This document shows, piece after piece, positions 51,776 to 62,908 of a stretch of DNA of 64,000 bases. Position 1 is the first letter of the stretch; each line of letters begins with the position of its first letter. The notes beneath the pieces were generated by a model. The model made no database searches and was not told the DNA's origin. It saw nothing but the letters and a program-made list of their open reading frames with translations. A program made the position numbers and the translations under genes. Origin of the DNA: Homalodisca vitripennis. Lineage: Eukaryota; Arthropoda; Insecta; Hemiptera; Cicadellidae. The stretch spans positions 55,517,001-55,581,000 of the forward strand of contig NC_060208.1 of assembly GCF_021130785.1 (NCBI RefSeq), given 5' to 3'.

Positions 51776-51936
51776 CTAACAGTAATGCCCCAGCCATCAG
51801 TGCAGGGCAGCATTGTTCTAGTTTAGAATATATGTTGAAGGGGCTGACAGTAATGGCTCCAGTCTACGAAAAACATCCTTCGAGCTACTGATTAGTAAAA
51901 TATAAAATTCCAAAAGGCTGATCACTAATGTTCATT
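51776..51936 (+). mobile_element. Relic of the GGTAC element ORF region
   Basis: CAGCCATCAGTGCAGGGC, GAAAAACATCCTTCGAG, and AGTAAAATATAAAATTC match, in the same order, the coding part of the 43271-44868 copy. The ends are not present. Confidence 0.55.
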
Positions 51937-52170
51937 AAATATTACAGCCTCACCTAACCATATTAAAGCCGTCTAAAACAATGAAACAACATTGCATTTT
52001 CAGCTAGAGGACTATGGCCGCCACATTTGTTGCATAAAGAACAGGAATGTTAAATTCCATGTCGAACTTAAATGAAAAAACATTAGAAGTAGTTATTCTA
52101 ACAAATCAAAAAACTTGATACAGCATCCATTGCACATATTAACCATAGGGAAAGCACAGTTCTAGAATTT

Positions 52171-54932
52171 TGTTTGTTTTTTTTTTTTTTTTCCTTGGGG
52201 CGGCCTACTGCCATGCACTTAAGCCTCAAGGGTTTTTTGCGCACCCCGGAAACACACCATGAGCCCCACCAGTCTACAACTTCAGCAGTTCAACAAACCG
52301 CCGAAAACAACCTATCAAGTCCTCGTGGGAAAATTCACCACCCCTGTCCAAAATACCAAAGATGGCATCTCTTGCTATTGCAGGGCAATCAAAGAGCAGG
52401 TGCTAAGCAGTCTCCTCCTGCTCATTACACCTTCCACAGAGCGGTTCCTCCTGAAGGATGCCAACTCTGTGAAGATACTTCCTCAGGTGACCATGCCCCA
52501 TAATGAGACCAATGACCTTAGAAGACATTGATCTGTTTAATGAGAGAAGGTCCGAAGACACCTTGGAGGAAGGTGACTGTAATACCAATCTACTCACTCT
52601 CAAACCCGGATGCAACCTCCACCTTCTTTCATGCTCCGGGCGAATCCATTTCGAGAAAACCCTAGAGGATTCACACCTTGGAACACCGCAGAACGGTTGA
52701 GGGCCCGTCATAATTGTCGCTAAGCCCTGGTTGGCCAGGGCATCAGCTCTTTCGTTCCCAAGAATCCCCTCATGACCAGGAACCCAACAAACGGTTACAT
52801 TGTTGATTCTGGCAAGGGAGGAAACGGTCTCATAGCAATCCCAAACCAGTTTGGATTTGATCACGCAAGAATCCAGCGCCATCAGCGCTGCCTGACTGTC
52901 CGTGAAAATATTAATCGTCTTGCTCCTATATCGCAGACAAAGATTCTCACGAGCACATTCCATAATAGCTGCGACCTCCGCTTGAAAGACTGTCGGATAC
53001 GGACCCATAGGGACCACCAGCTCTCTACATGGTCTCACTCCCAGAATTCCAGCGCCTGTGCCGCTTTTTGTTTTAGAGCCGTCTGTGAACCATTCGAGCT
53101 CCGCTGGTGGAAGAGGTTCCTTTCTCTCTGACCAATCATCCCTTGAGGGTAAAATAATCCTAAAGGGTTTGTCAAAGGAAAATTTTTGTGGCATCTGATC
53201 AGAGACCATGTGCAAAACATCCTCCTGTATCATCAGAGTGCTAATTCTGCAGTGCCCACCGCTGCAGCCCGACCAGAGTCCCATCTGCTGAAGACAGTAG
53301 GCACTCCTCATGGCCATAGCCCGAATGACAATGTCCAGGGGGGCGAGGTTAAGACAACAATCCAGAGCCGCACCTGGCGCACTAGGAAAAGCCCCAGTGA
53401 TAGCAAGGCAGGCCATCCTTTGGATACCCACCAGACGAGCTACCACCGTCTTGGCCTCTGTTTTTGGCCACCATACGACAGCTCCGTACATTAGAGCAGG
53501 TCTGACCACGGAAACATAAAGCCAGTACAAGAGCCTCGGCTTCAGTCCCCAGGGCCCACCTATCACACGTCTGCATTGCATTAGAGACCACTTCCCTAGA
53601 AAAAAAAACCCTTTTTGAAAAAAAGGAAAATGACCCTTTCTAGATGAGGTCCCCAGTTTAGAACCCTATCTAGGATCACGCCCAGGTACTTGACCTCAGA
53701 CTTCAGCTCAACGGGTGAGCCTTTGAATAGAAAGGAACCAATGCCCTCCATCTGTCGCCTCCTGGTAAAGGCAACCACAGCAGCCTTGGTGGGGTTGACA
53801 GTGAGGCCAACCTCATCACACCAATTTCCCACCATGTTCAGAGCAGCATTGGTCAGTTCCGTGATTGTTGTGTTGAACTTGCCACTCACAAGAATCACAA
53901 TATCATCTGCGTACCCTTGTGCAAAGACACCGCTGCTACTCAAAGAATTTAGCAGGTCCCGCCCTGCGGACAGCCCCTCGTAGTCTTCGCACTAACACTT
54001 GCTCCCATGAGGGTTGTAACAACAACCCTGTCTGTGAGCAAGGCCCCTATCCAGTCACACACCTGACCATCAACACCACGTCTTGAGACCGCATTGATAA
54101 TCGCCTGAGTGGCTGTATTGTCAAAGGCTCCTTCAATGTCTAAAAAGATTCCTATAGCTACCTCTTTTGCCGCCAGCGTCTTCTCAATCCTGCATACCAA
54201 TTGATGCAGGGCCGAGTCGCATGACCTTCCTGGAGTGTAGGCATGCTGGTTAGGATGTAGAGGGGGCTCCTAAAGAGGTCCCTCCCAAACAAACCTGGCA
54301 ACCATTTTCTCCATGGTTTTGAGAAGGAAGGAGGACAGGCATATCGGCCTGAAAGACTTCGGCCGATCCATGCCCGCCCTCCCCTGCTTCGGTATGAACA
54401 CCACTCTGGACACTCTCCAGGATAGTGGGATGGACCTGAGAGCCACGAAGGCTCTGAACAGTCTGCACAGATGGGGAAGGAGAATATCCAACCCCCGCTG
54501 CAAGCAAACCGGTCTCACCCCGTCACCCCCAGGAGCTTTGTAAGGACTGAAGGAGTTGATAGCCTTTTCAATCCTTCTGAAGGTCACAATATGGTGCACC
54601 AGACTCCACTGCAAATGGGTGGCGCGGCCCGCATGTCTCCCCTCACTGTCGGGTGGTTGATTACCCTCATGAACAATACAGTCCGGGAAGTGTGTTCCCA
54701 TAATAACTTTTAAAACTCCTTCCGGTTCAGTAATGTAAACACCTTGATCGTCCTTGAGACTACCAAGCGGCGAGATGGGATTCTTTACTAATAGCTTTTG
54801 TAGCCTTGCACAGCCCTGCACACTGTCAATATCGGTGCAGAGCTTCTTCCAGGCTAACCTTTTAGCCGTACGAACCTTGCGGTTGTACAGTGCAAGAGCC
54901 TCGTGGTAGGTGTCCCAAGTGCCCCAATACTA
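52171..54932 (-). mobile_element. RNase H-bearing LINE, 5' truncated, poly(A) tail
   Basis: A run of Ts at 52173-52191 is the poly(A) tail on the minus strand. From 54932 down come a reverse transcriptase, an RNase H and a Cys-rich tail. The 5' boundary falls inside the coding region, so the endonuclease is missing. RNase H plus poly(A) separates it from the CR1-like LINEs here (R1, LOA or I-like; not resolved). Confidence 0.85.
52403..54925 (-). pseudogene. LINE ORF2 fragment: RT and RNase H
   Basis: Order on the minus strand: FSPYKAPGGDGVRPVCL, FRPICLSSFLLKTMEKMVAR (54300-54820), IGIFLDIEGAFDN and TTRGCPQGG (53950-54180), catalytic YADDIVILVSG (about 53910), LTVNPTKAAVVAFTRR, VKYLGVILDRVLNWGPHLE, then RNase H with WFTDGSKTKSGTGAGILG, the Glu in FQAEVAAIMEC, TDSQAAL and WVPGHEGILGNERADALA, and a CxxC tail CGRCNEQEE. 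Four frame breaks, one at an A-rich run near 53600. Confidence 0.87.
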
Positions 54933-55535
54933 TCATACAAACAAAATACAAGTAGAATACAAAATGGATAATGGTGACCACAAAACACAAAAAACATCTT
55001 ATTTTGAAATGTATGATGCAGTACAATCTGACCAATCATGAAATGAGAGAAAATAATTTAATAATGAGATGAACAAATAAGATGTGTATTGGCAAACAAG
55101 ACTGAGAGCACAGAGGAAAAAACGACAATCAAATTTCGTCATAGAGATAGAAACTGATGAAAAAGATGAAGAAGAAAAATACCAATAAACTATTAAATAA
55201 TCCTAATAAGCAGTTGGTAGTCCTAATCTGACCTCTAAAATTCCTTGTACTTATCTTGTATGAATATTGGTATCCCGATTATCCCCTCCACCAATGGCTA
55301 CCCGTACTCAATTTGTTATCTCCCCCCACCCAGAAACCCCAATTCCTCTCGGACTCCTAGATTGATGGGACTATTTGGGATATAACTTAAATTTCAAGTA
55401 TATTATTAATTATTATGAAATATATGAATCGCACCTAAAATTATTTCTCGTAATGAAAACATACTATTTTAAGATATTGATAAAAGTGATTTTTTTGAGA
55501 TTGTTATATGTAACATGGCTAATGTAAACATTATC
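54933..55535. other. No gene seen
   Basis: AT-rich sequence; a short pyrimidine/C-rich patch at 55260-55360. Nothing recognised. Confidence 0.5.
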
Positions 55536-55539
55536 CAAT

Positions 55540-55955
55540 CAAATATATAAATGGATTGAAATGGGGTGCCAACACCTAGAAGAACTGTATTTAGTATTTC
55601 AACTTCTTTACGTCCTAAAAGATTTTAATTTGACAACACGTCTTACATACTCTCATAAGACCAAAATCGATTATTTATGAAGATCAACCACCCATCTGTA
55701 TTGGAATATGGTTACAACAAACACATAGAAAACTGTTTTTTTCCAATTTCCCAATGTCCTAGAAAGATAAAATTTGACACACAAGTGCCTCTTAATTTAA
55801 ATAGATAAACAAAAGCATTTGCACTTCAACGAAGATCAAGTACCCATAGGGATTGAAATAGAGTATCAACCCCAGAAAAAAGTTTTGTTATTCAACTTGT
55901 TGTCTTAAAAAGGTAAACTTTTACATACGTGTCTTATGCTTTCAACAATACAATA
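55540..55955. repeat. Three diverged ~150-bp tandem units
   Basis: Units beginning near 55540, 55690 and 55845 share, in order, GAAGATCAA..ACCCAT, ATTG(A/G)AATA or TTGAAATGG, a run of T followed by TTCAACTT or CCAATTTC, GTC(C/T)TA(A/G)AAAG, and AATTTGACA or ACTTTTACA followed by GTGTCTTA or GTCTTACA. Similarity is moderate, so the duplication is old. Confidence 0.55.
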
Positions 55956-56056
55956 ACTGGTACCCAAATTATCTTAGACTTGAAGCAGATTACAATTGCA
56001 GGAAGTAGTCTCTTTTAGATCAAAGAAGACTGTTTAGACAATATATATATATATAG

Positions 56057-56116
56057 TCTAAACCCCAGATCTCTCACTTGCCGGGTGAATGTGCTACCAT
56101 CACACCACAGAGCCCG
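56057..56116 (-). tRNA. tRNA-like relic, possibly a SINE head
   Basis: The minus strand reads GGGCTCTGTGGTGTGATGGT, then AGCACATTCACCCGGCAAGT and GAGAGATCTGGGGTTTA. TGGTGTGATGGTAGC fits an A box and GGGGTTTAGA a weak B box. TTCAC-CCGGCAA-GTGAG forms an anticodon arm whose loop would give GGC (Ala). The 3' half decays into an AT microsatellite. A functional tRNA is not supported. Confidence 0.35.
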
Positions 56117-56165
56117 TACTTTTTACGATTCAATTATATTGTAATTGTATTCAATTATAAGTTAA

Positions 56166-56654
56166 GGGTAGAGTGCAATAGGCGGACCCGGTTTTTTATA
56201 TCAATATTATCAAACGATGTTTAATTATTATACCCATCGATATAATCAACCAATAGTAATTAATTTGAACAATAACTAAATCATCTGCACCAACTGTATA
56301 CATATTTTCATATTCTAAACACAATTTGTTCAACAGTTAAAGTTAGAAACTAAATAGCTACACAAATTAACTATACAAAATAATACACTAAGATAATTTA
56401 CTGTGTCTTTCTCGGTTTGAAGATGTTTATTTTGTTGTTATGATTCCTTTTTTATATAAATGTCATTTTTCCTACATTTTGTCTTAGTTCAATCGTTTGG
56501 CCCCTTTATTATTTATGACATAATTTATAACGTAATTGTTTAAACTATTTCTATTAATTTGAAACATACAACTGCAATTTAGTATATCAGATACATTGAT
56601 ATGGATGATTGTAATAATAAGCGATATAAAAACCGGGTCCGCTTATCGTACTCG
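56166..56654. mobile_element. TIR element A (490 bp)
   Basis: Left end GAGTGCAATAGGCGGACCC, right end reversed GAGTACGATAAGCGGACCC, both followed by GGTTTTT(T)ATATC. No coding content. Another left end of this family is at 63411. Confidence 0.7.
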
Positions 56655-56659
56655 GCTAC

Positions 56660-57454
56660 AGTATAATAAGCAGCCACCAACACGGTCGGATGATTATTGA
56701 TTTTAAATATCGAATACATTTGACCTATAGATATTCATAAAAAATCATTGCCAGCTTTCTTTATTTTGACTAGTGATATCATTACCAGCTGTTATTTCGT
56801 TTATGTAGAAGAATGCTTAGTGACAATGACAAGAACAATGGCGATGAATATGCAGATATAGGCTCAAAATATGACACTGAGCAATGTTTTTAATTGTTAC
56901 AAGATATTGACCTTACTCCTTTAAATCCGAATTGTCCAACTTTTTATTGACGAGATGAAAACTAGAATTAAAGGTGGAAATCACATTTTTTAAATATAGT
57001 TTAGTTATTTTATGTAATCTAAAACAAATACATTTATTTTACGTATAAAAAAGTATAGCTTCACTATAATACGATTTTAAAAGCCTAAAACTTAATTCAT
57101 TTCAACATTATCTCTCAAAATTAAAATCATGTTTCTTTATTGACCAATGGCGGCAAGAACAGTCACGTTTGTGTCTTCGTTTAATAAGCAGTTACGTTTA
57201 CCCTTGAAAATACATAAGTAGGTAAATGTTATGTTTAGTTGTAATTATATATTATATTATAAGTTGTAAATTATAATAAAATTTAAACATTAATTTCTAA
57301 GATAGAAAACTAGCAAACAAATATTGTTCTTTGAAATATCTATTACTTTTTTTCCAACATTTTGCTTTCAGTCTTTTCGATGGTCATGAATATTGATTCA
57401 AATCATTCGATAATCATAATCCGATTATGTTGGTGGCCACTTATTATACTCGAA
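56660..57454. mobile_element. TIR element B (795 bp)
   Basis: Left CAGTATAATAAGCAGCCACC and right, reversed, GAGTATAATAAGTGGCCACC, both continuing into ..AACA..TCGGAT. Directly adjoins element A. An inverted partial copy of its right half lies at 62420-62908. Confidence 0.72.
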
Positions 57455-57811
57455 CTCTATCACATGTTAAAGGTGGTTTTGTTATTTTTAATGATATTGT
57501 CACTTTTTGTTGTAATGTGTTATTCATGTTCTTAATGTATAATAATTAGGTCTGCGACATAAAACTTGTTTCAATTTCAATAAGTGATTTTTATAGTATT
57601 TTCAACGCTGATTTTGGGAAAAATAGTGGAAAAATTTCATCAAGTACAGTTATTTGACAAACTGCTTGTCTAGTTTTAGCTATTTTGATATTTTTATACT
57701 TTTTTTAGTATTTAAGTGACTTTGAATTTGGGATTTTAGAATCCTCATTAACTGTTATTTAGCATAAAGTACTTTTTAAAATTATAACAAAAATACTATG
57801 AGGTATTTTTA

Positions 57812-58183
57812 CAGTAGAACCCCTCATAGGTCATATCCGGCCTCGGTTTTACCGCACCTCGGTTTATGCGGCCACTTCTCGGAAGCCAATATCGAAATTT
57901 ATTTACCACGGCTTGCAGACGCGCAGTTGCACGCACTAGTCTCCCACGACTCTTGCGTTATTTTGGTGTATCTATTTGTTTACATTTTCTTGTGTTGTCC
58001 TCAGTTGAGCTAATAGGTTTAACCTGTAAACAGTTCGTTGATTATTTCCAGTGCGGTTAGTACAGTACAGTACAATTGTTTTGTTTCGTCAAGTGCTGTG
58101 TACTGTAGGTTGGTTTATCCGGCCGAATCGTTATCCGGCCAGGGGCTCGGTCCCGTGGTGGCCGGATATGAGGGGTTCTACTG
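57812..58183. mobile_element. pogo/Tigger-like MITE (372 bp)
   Basis: Ends CAGTAGAACCCCTCATA and, reversed, CAGTAGAACCCCTCATA, continuing to ATCCGGCC on both sides, with TA duplications at 57810-57811 and 58184-58185. CAGT ends and TA targets are typical of pogo/Tigger elements. Confidence 0.85.
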
Positions 58184-58465
58184 TAGTTACATAACAGTTT
58201 TTATACTACATAAGTTATACGTAAAATAAAGAGTAATTAGGAGAAACCAGCAGTATTTTCATGTCGGTGCTTGTCCATTGCCTCCCCCCTCCCCCCATTC
58301 ATTTACTACAGACTCATTGAGTGAGCATCTTTCATGTCAGTGCCTGTCTGTCGCACTGCCCCTTCCCCTCCATCACCAAGCAGTGAGCTCCTGCTATTGT
58401 TCTTCAGTTCACAGTACCTCTTCACTCTAGGCTGTTCACGTCTTGTTGTTACTAGTGCTTTAGAG
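58184..58465. other. No gene seen
   Basis: Intervening sequence containing ATGTCGGTGCTTGTC and ATGTCAGTGCCTGTC about 70 bases apart; otherwise unremarkable. Confidence 0.4.
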
Positions 58466-59168
58466 CAGGGGTGCCCAACCTTTTTTACCCAAGGGCTACA
58501 TTGTAAAGCCTTTATGGCCAGGCGGGCCAACATCCCAGGGGATTTGGAACCCCAAACAAAACGTATTGTCCGGGGTTTGTTCCAGAAATCTTGTGCAAAA
58601 TATGAGTTTCAAGGTTATTTTGCCCTTGTTTCCTGATTATTGTAATTTCTTATTATTCATTAGTTGTTAGGTAAAGGTTTATAATATATTATGTTTTTAG
58701 GTTCTTTTAGTAGAAATAAATATAAACCCAGACTTTTGGATGTTTGCTCTAATTCTGAGGGAACAATAAAAAAGTCACCAATAAATTGAATACATTGATT
58801 TTAATTAATCCTACTAGGATACTAGGACATACAAATTACGTGGTGATCTTGAGTTGGGTAGGGGTTACGTCGCCGCACCGCGCGCTGTGCCGTGCTTTAC
58901 GCGCGCTCTATTCGCCAGCCGGCAGCCACCACCGTAGTCAGTGAAATCTGTCTGCAACTACTTTACTTCTTTCAACACTCATACTCCACCAAATGAATAC
59001 GGCTCGTTCTACGTGAAATCGGCTAGACTGCTTGTTTCACAAAATTTGTATTTATTTAATATTTCAAATGCTTTGAAACAAATTTGGTTGTTTTGGCAAC
59101 AAGGCGGGCCACATAAAACTGACTCGCGGGCCGGATTCGGCCCGCGGGCCGTAGGTTGGGCAGCCCTG
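58466..59168. mobile_element. hAT-type MITE (703 bp)
   Basis: Starts CAGGGGTGCCCAACCTTTTT and ends GGTTGGGCAGCCCTG, an inverted repeat with the hAT CAG(G)G start. Flanked by the 8-base direct repeat CTTTAGAG (58458-58465 and 59169-59176). The interior has a GGCCC-rich inverted patch near the right end; no transposase. Confidence 0.92.
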
Positions 59169-60005
59169 CTTTAGAGTAGTGACTGTTTTATTTTGTTGTG
59201 ATTTTGGTTTATGAACAATAGCTACTAGAGGATGTATAAACTCACCAGATTGCTTCTGCTACATTTGTGGTAACTATACCATTAAAAGGCAACAAAGAAA
59301 CATTTCTGATTTTGTTGAAAAGGTATACTTTGCCTATTTTGGTATAAAATTAGGCGATCAAGATAAGTCTTGGGCCCCACACAAAGTTTGCTCAGTGTGT
59401 GTTGAAGAACTGAGGCAATGGTTTCAAGGTAAAAAACAGTCCTTACGTTTTGGAATACCAATGGTTTGGAGGGAGCCCAAAAATCATAGTGATGACTGCT
59501 ATTTTTGTTCTTGTAACGTGTAAGGTTTCAATTTGAAAAACAAAAAGGACATTTCCTTACCCTAACATACAATCTGCCATTCGCCCTGTTCCTCATGGAA
59601 CTGGAGTACCAATACCCTGTCCTCCAGATTCTTTGGATGATATTCTAGATGACCATGAGCCATTGCATCAGCAAGGTGATAGTGAAGCAGACAGTGATGG
59701 CTACGATCCCGGCACATCTGATCCCATTCCATTCTCACAATCTGAACTTAATGATTTAGTTAGAGACCTAGGTCTTCCTAAGAACTCGGCAGAAATTTTA
59801 GGATCTAGATTAAAAGATTAAAATATGCTGGCTCCGGGTACATCTTTTTCTTGGTATAGATACAGGGAGAAGAAGTTTGTATCTTTCTTCTCTCAAGAAG
59901 GTGATCTGGTGTTTTGCAGTGATGTTCCTGGCCTCATGGCATGTTTCAAAATAGAATATGCTCCTGATGAGTGGAGACTTTTTATTGATTCTTCAAAAAG
60001 AAGCC

Positions 60006-61132
60006 TTAACCCTTTTACTGCCGACGTGCGCAATCGCGCACGTTGCGATTTGTTCGAAAATTGCCGACGTGCTTATTTGCGCCCGCTGCCGTTTGTGCGA
60101 AAATCGCCGACGTGCGCTATAAAAGCCGTCTCGTATTTGTTTTATACTGGTTTTCAATGTTGTCCAAATGCATCGAAATTCAGCTGTGTTATTCATTACC
60201 ATATGGACAACACACAGAAAACAGGTTTTATAATCTATGGAAGCCATTTTTGTTACTGAACATCTTTGGTTATAACTCGAGTTTGGTTTGATGAGGTTAT
60301 GGTCGATCTCGTTAGTCGTGAGTTCCACTTGTGTTGTTTCGTGTTTTACACTTTATTTGACATTTATATTTGTAAATCTACATATTTTTACGATTAATAA
60401 AATGAGTAAGAGAAGAAGATCACCTGTCAGTGACTGTCTGCAAAAAAGGTGTTCATCCCACATGTTTTGGGGAACACAAGTGCTAATCAGCAGGCCTATG
60501 AACCTAAAAATGTATATATATATATATATTTTTGTAAATATTGATCAAAGTGCCTTTTAACTTTAATTTTCTATTATATATTATATTTTCATATCAGTGG
60601 ACAGTGATTTATGTATTATAAAATGATTTATGTGTTATAAAGTGATATAGTGTTATCAATAATAGTGTTATCTTAAAATTCGAGGATATTGCACCAATTT
60701 CAAAAAATTCATCACAGCTTCGGTATTTTTCAAAGTATGTTCCTAAAACTTTTTGGGAATGTTTATATATAATTACTATATAATAAAAAATTATAATTAT
60801 GGTGGTGGTTTAATATTTAAATATAGTTGTTGAAGTGCAAACTCAAAAAAATAATTTTTATTTATTTAAAATTTTTGTTTCATGACATAATATATATATT
60901 TTTTAATGACAGAAAATGTTTTAAATTATTTTTTGTAGCAAATTGCAACTTATAAGGAAAAAAACAAGATAAAGTTTATCAATTTATGATAAAAAATAAT
61001 GAATCCATGATTTTTTTTTTTAAATCATTACATTTTAGTCAATTTCAGCCCGGCATTTTTAGCAAGTCAGTAAAATTAAAGTCTGGCATTTTTCAACAAA
61101 CTAAAAAAAGTGTCCAGCAGTAAAAGGGTTAA
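60006..61132 (+). mobile_element. piggyBac-like element inserted in a coding sequence
   Basis: TTAA at 60006-60009 and 61129-61132. Ends CCCTTTTACTGCCGAC and, reversed, CCCTTTTACTGCTGGAC. CGTGCGCAATCGCGCACG lies at the left end with two further GCCGACGTGC half-sites. Removing it with one TTAA restores the host reading frame SSKRSL-KAVLL exactly. Confidence 0.92.
60402..60486 (+). pseudogene. piggyBac-like end-to-end remnant (N-term + finger)
   Basis: ATG at 60402 gives MSKRRRSPVSD; in the next frame the same stretch ends TVCKKGVHPTCFGEHKC then TAA at 60484. So an N- or pre-finger basic block and the last part of the cysteine-rich domain are fused out of frame, everything else having been deleted. 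Confidence 0.6.
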
Positions 61133-62045
61133 AGCAGTACTTCTACACAATGGCAATAAGTATGCGTCTGTGCCAGTTGGACACTCGGTGCACTTAAAAG
61201 AATGTTATGAAAACCTTGAACTGGTTTTAAATAAACTCTGCTATCCGGACCATAAATGGACATTATGTGGTGATTTAAAAGTGATTTCAATGCTACTTGG
61301 TCAACAAGGTGGCTATACAAAGTTCCCTTGCTTTCTCTGTGAATGGGATAGTAGAGACAGAAAACAACACTACTTAAAAAAAGTTTGGCCACTAAGAAAA
61401 ACCTTACAGGTAGGGGTTAAAAATGTTGAGAGGAAAAGCCTTGTGGATCCCAAAAAGGTGTTACTCCCACCACTTCACATTAAGTTGGGGCTGATGAAAC
61501 AATTCGTTAAGGCACTGCCAAAAGAAGGGAAGTGTTTTAAATATCTTTGTGAGCAGTTTCCTGGTTTATCCGAGGCAAAGCTAAAGGAAGGAATCTTTGT
61601 CGGACCAGACATTAGGAAACTCATGAGAGATCCGAATTTTGGTGACAAAATGGAAACAAAGGAGAAGGCAGCATGGACATCTTTTAAATTAGTTGTTACT
61701 GGTTTCTTAGGAAACAAAAAAGATCCAAACTACAAGACAATCGCCGCAGACATGCTTGACAACTTTAAGAAGCTGGGCTGCAACATGAGCATTAAAGTTC
61801 ATTTTCTCCACTCACATCTAGAATACTTCCCTGAGAACCTTGGTGATGTAAGTGAAGAGCAGGGCGAAAGATTCCACCAAGACATCAAGGAAATGGAAAG
61901 AAGATACCAAGGAAGATGGAACGTTAACATGATATCGGACTACTGCTGGATGTTGAAAAGGGACAATCCTCAACGAGTCCACAGCCGGCAAACCACTAAA
62001 AGAAGCTTCGACGGAAAGCGAAAGCATTACTATAAAGACTTATGA

Positions 62046-62419
62046 GCTTCTAAATTTATTGGAATTTATAGCTTAGAACATGATTTATGTATAAAATAAA
62101 ATAATTTAACTTTAGAAAAAATGTGAAAGATTGGTTTAATTTTGTTTTTTTCCAAAAAGTAATTTCTTTTTGTGAGAAAACCTGACGTGATAGGAAAAAA
62201 TGGATTGCATTTTTGAAATCAGCACAGAGAAATACATAAAAATCAGCTACCAAACTTAAAACAACTTGCAAAAATTTTTTTTTTTTGTAGACCTAATTCT
62301 TGTTGTACGATTATTAAATAATATTGAAGTTGGCCACATGGCCGCTTATCAAAGTCTCGCCATGAAATATTACTCGGTGCGACAAAAGTATTTCAATGTT
62401 CTATAACTTTCTTAGGCTG
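62046..62419. other. No gene seen
   Basis: 3' flank of the broken gene. GTTGGCCACATGGCCGCTTATC near 62330-62352 resembles the end of TIR element B. Confidence 0.4.
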
Positions 62420-62908
62420 CAGTGTAAGCGGCCACCAACACAATAGGATTATGATTATCGAATGAAGTCATCGATATTCATAACCATCAAAAAGACTGAA
62501 AGCAAGATGTCTGACAAAATGAAGTAATAAGGTATTTAAACTAACAATACGGATTTGCTAGTTTTCAATCTTAGACATTTATGTATGTAATATACAATTA
62601 CAACAAAACATAACATTTACTTACTTTATGAATTTTCAAGGATAAACGTAACTGCTTGTGAAACAAAGAAGACACGTACCTCACTGATCTTGCTGCTATT
62701 AGGCCTAGTCAATAACGAAACACATGGTTTTAGTTCTGAATTTATTTCCAAACATGATTTTATTTTGAACTAATTTTGAGTGATAATGTTGAACTGATTT
62801 AAGCTTTAGGTCTTTAAAATCATATTATAGTGAAGCTATACTTTTATATGTAAAATAAATGAATTGGTTGAAAGTATACTATTTAAAGAAATTATTACCG
62901 TAAGTGGT
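62420..62908. mobile_element. Partial inverted copy of TIR element B
   Basis: CAGTGTAAGCGGCCACCAAC followed by sequence that is the reverse complement of 57453 down to about 56990 (shared: ATTATCGAATGA, GACTGAAAGCAA, ACTAGTTTTC/GCTAGTTTTC, GTATAGCTTCACTATAAT in reverse). It is cut at 62909 by a TTAA element. Confidence 0.72.

Larger units (their letters stand above)
59218..62045 (+). pseudogene. Broken gene of unplaced repetitive family, DDE-like
   Basis: Pieces at 59218-59520, about 59560-60005 and 61133-62045 form one protein once interruptions are discounted. The N-terminus has Cys pairs (CFCYICG, KVCSVCVEEL, CYFCSC) suggesting a zinc-binding module, then an acidic linker, then WRLFIDSSKRSL, LCGDLKVISMLLGQQGGYTK, FPCFLCEWDSRDR, LPPLHIKLGLMKQFVKALPK, VHFLHSHLEYFPENLGDVSE and EQGERFHQDIKEMERRYQGR. 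From memory this resembles a repetitive protein family common in arthropod gene sets whose function I cannot name. Asp in FIDSS, Asp in CGDLK and Glu in GERFHQD could be a DDE triad (inference). Breaks: the expected start ATG is ATA, TAA at 59521, a frameshift near 59560, TAA at 59819, and a piggyBac-like insertion at 60006. Confidence 0.7.

Noticed and set aside
54270..54543. Plus-strand frames across 52200-54700
   Set aside because: They are shadows of the minus-strand LINE reverse transcriptase and RNase H.
56057..56116. Functional tRNA-Ala gene
   Set aside because: The T arm and acceptor 3' strand are not formed; sequence runs into an AT microsatellite.
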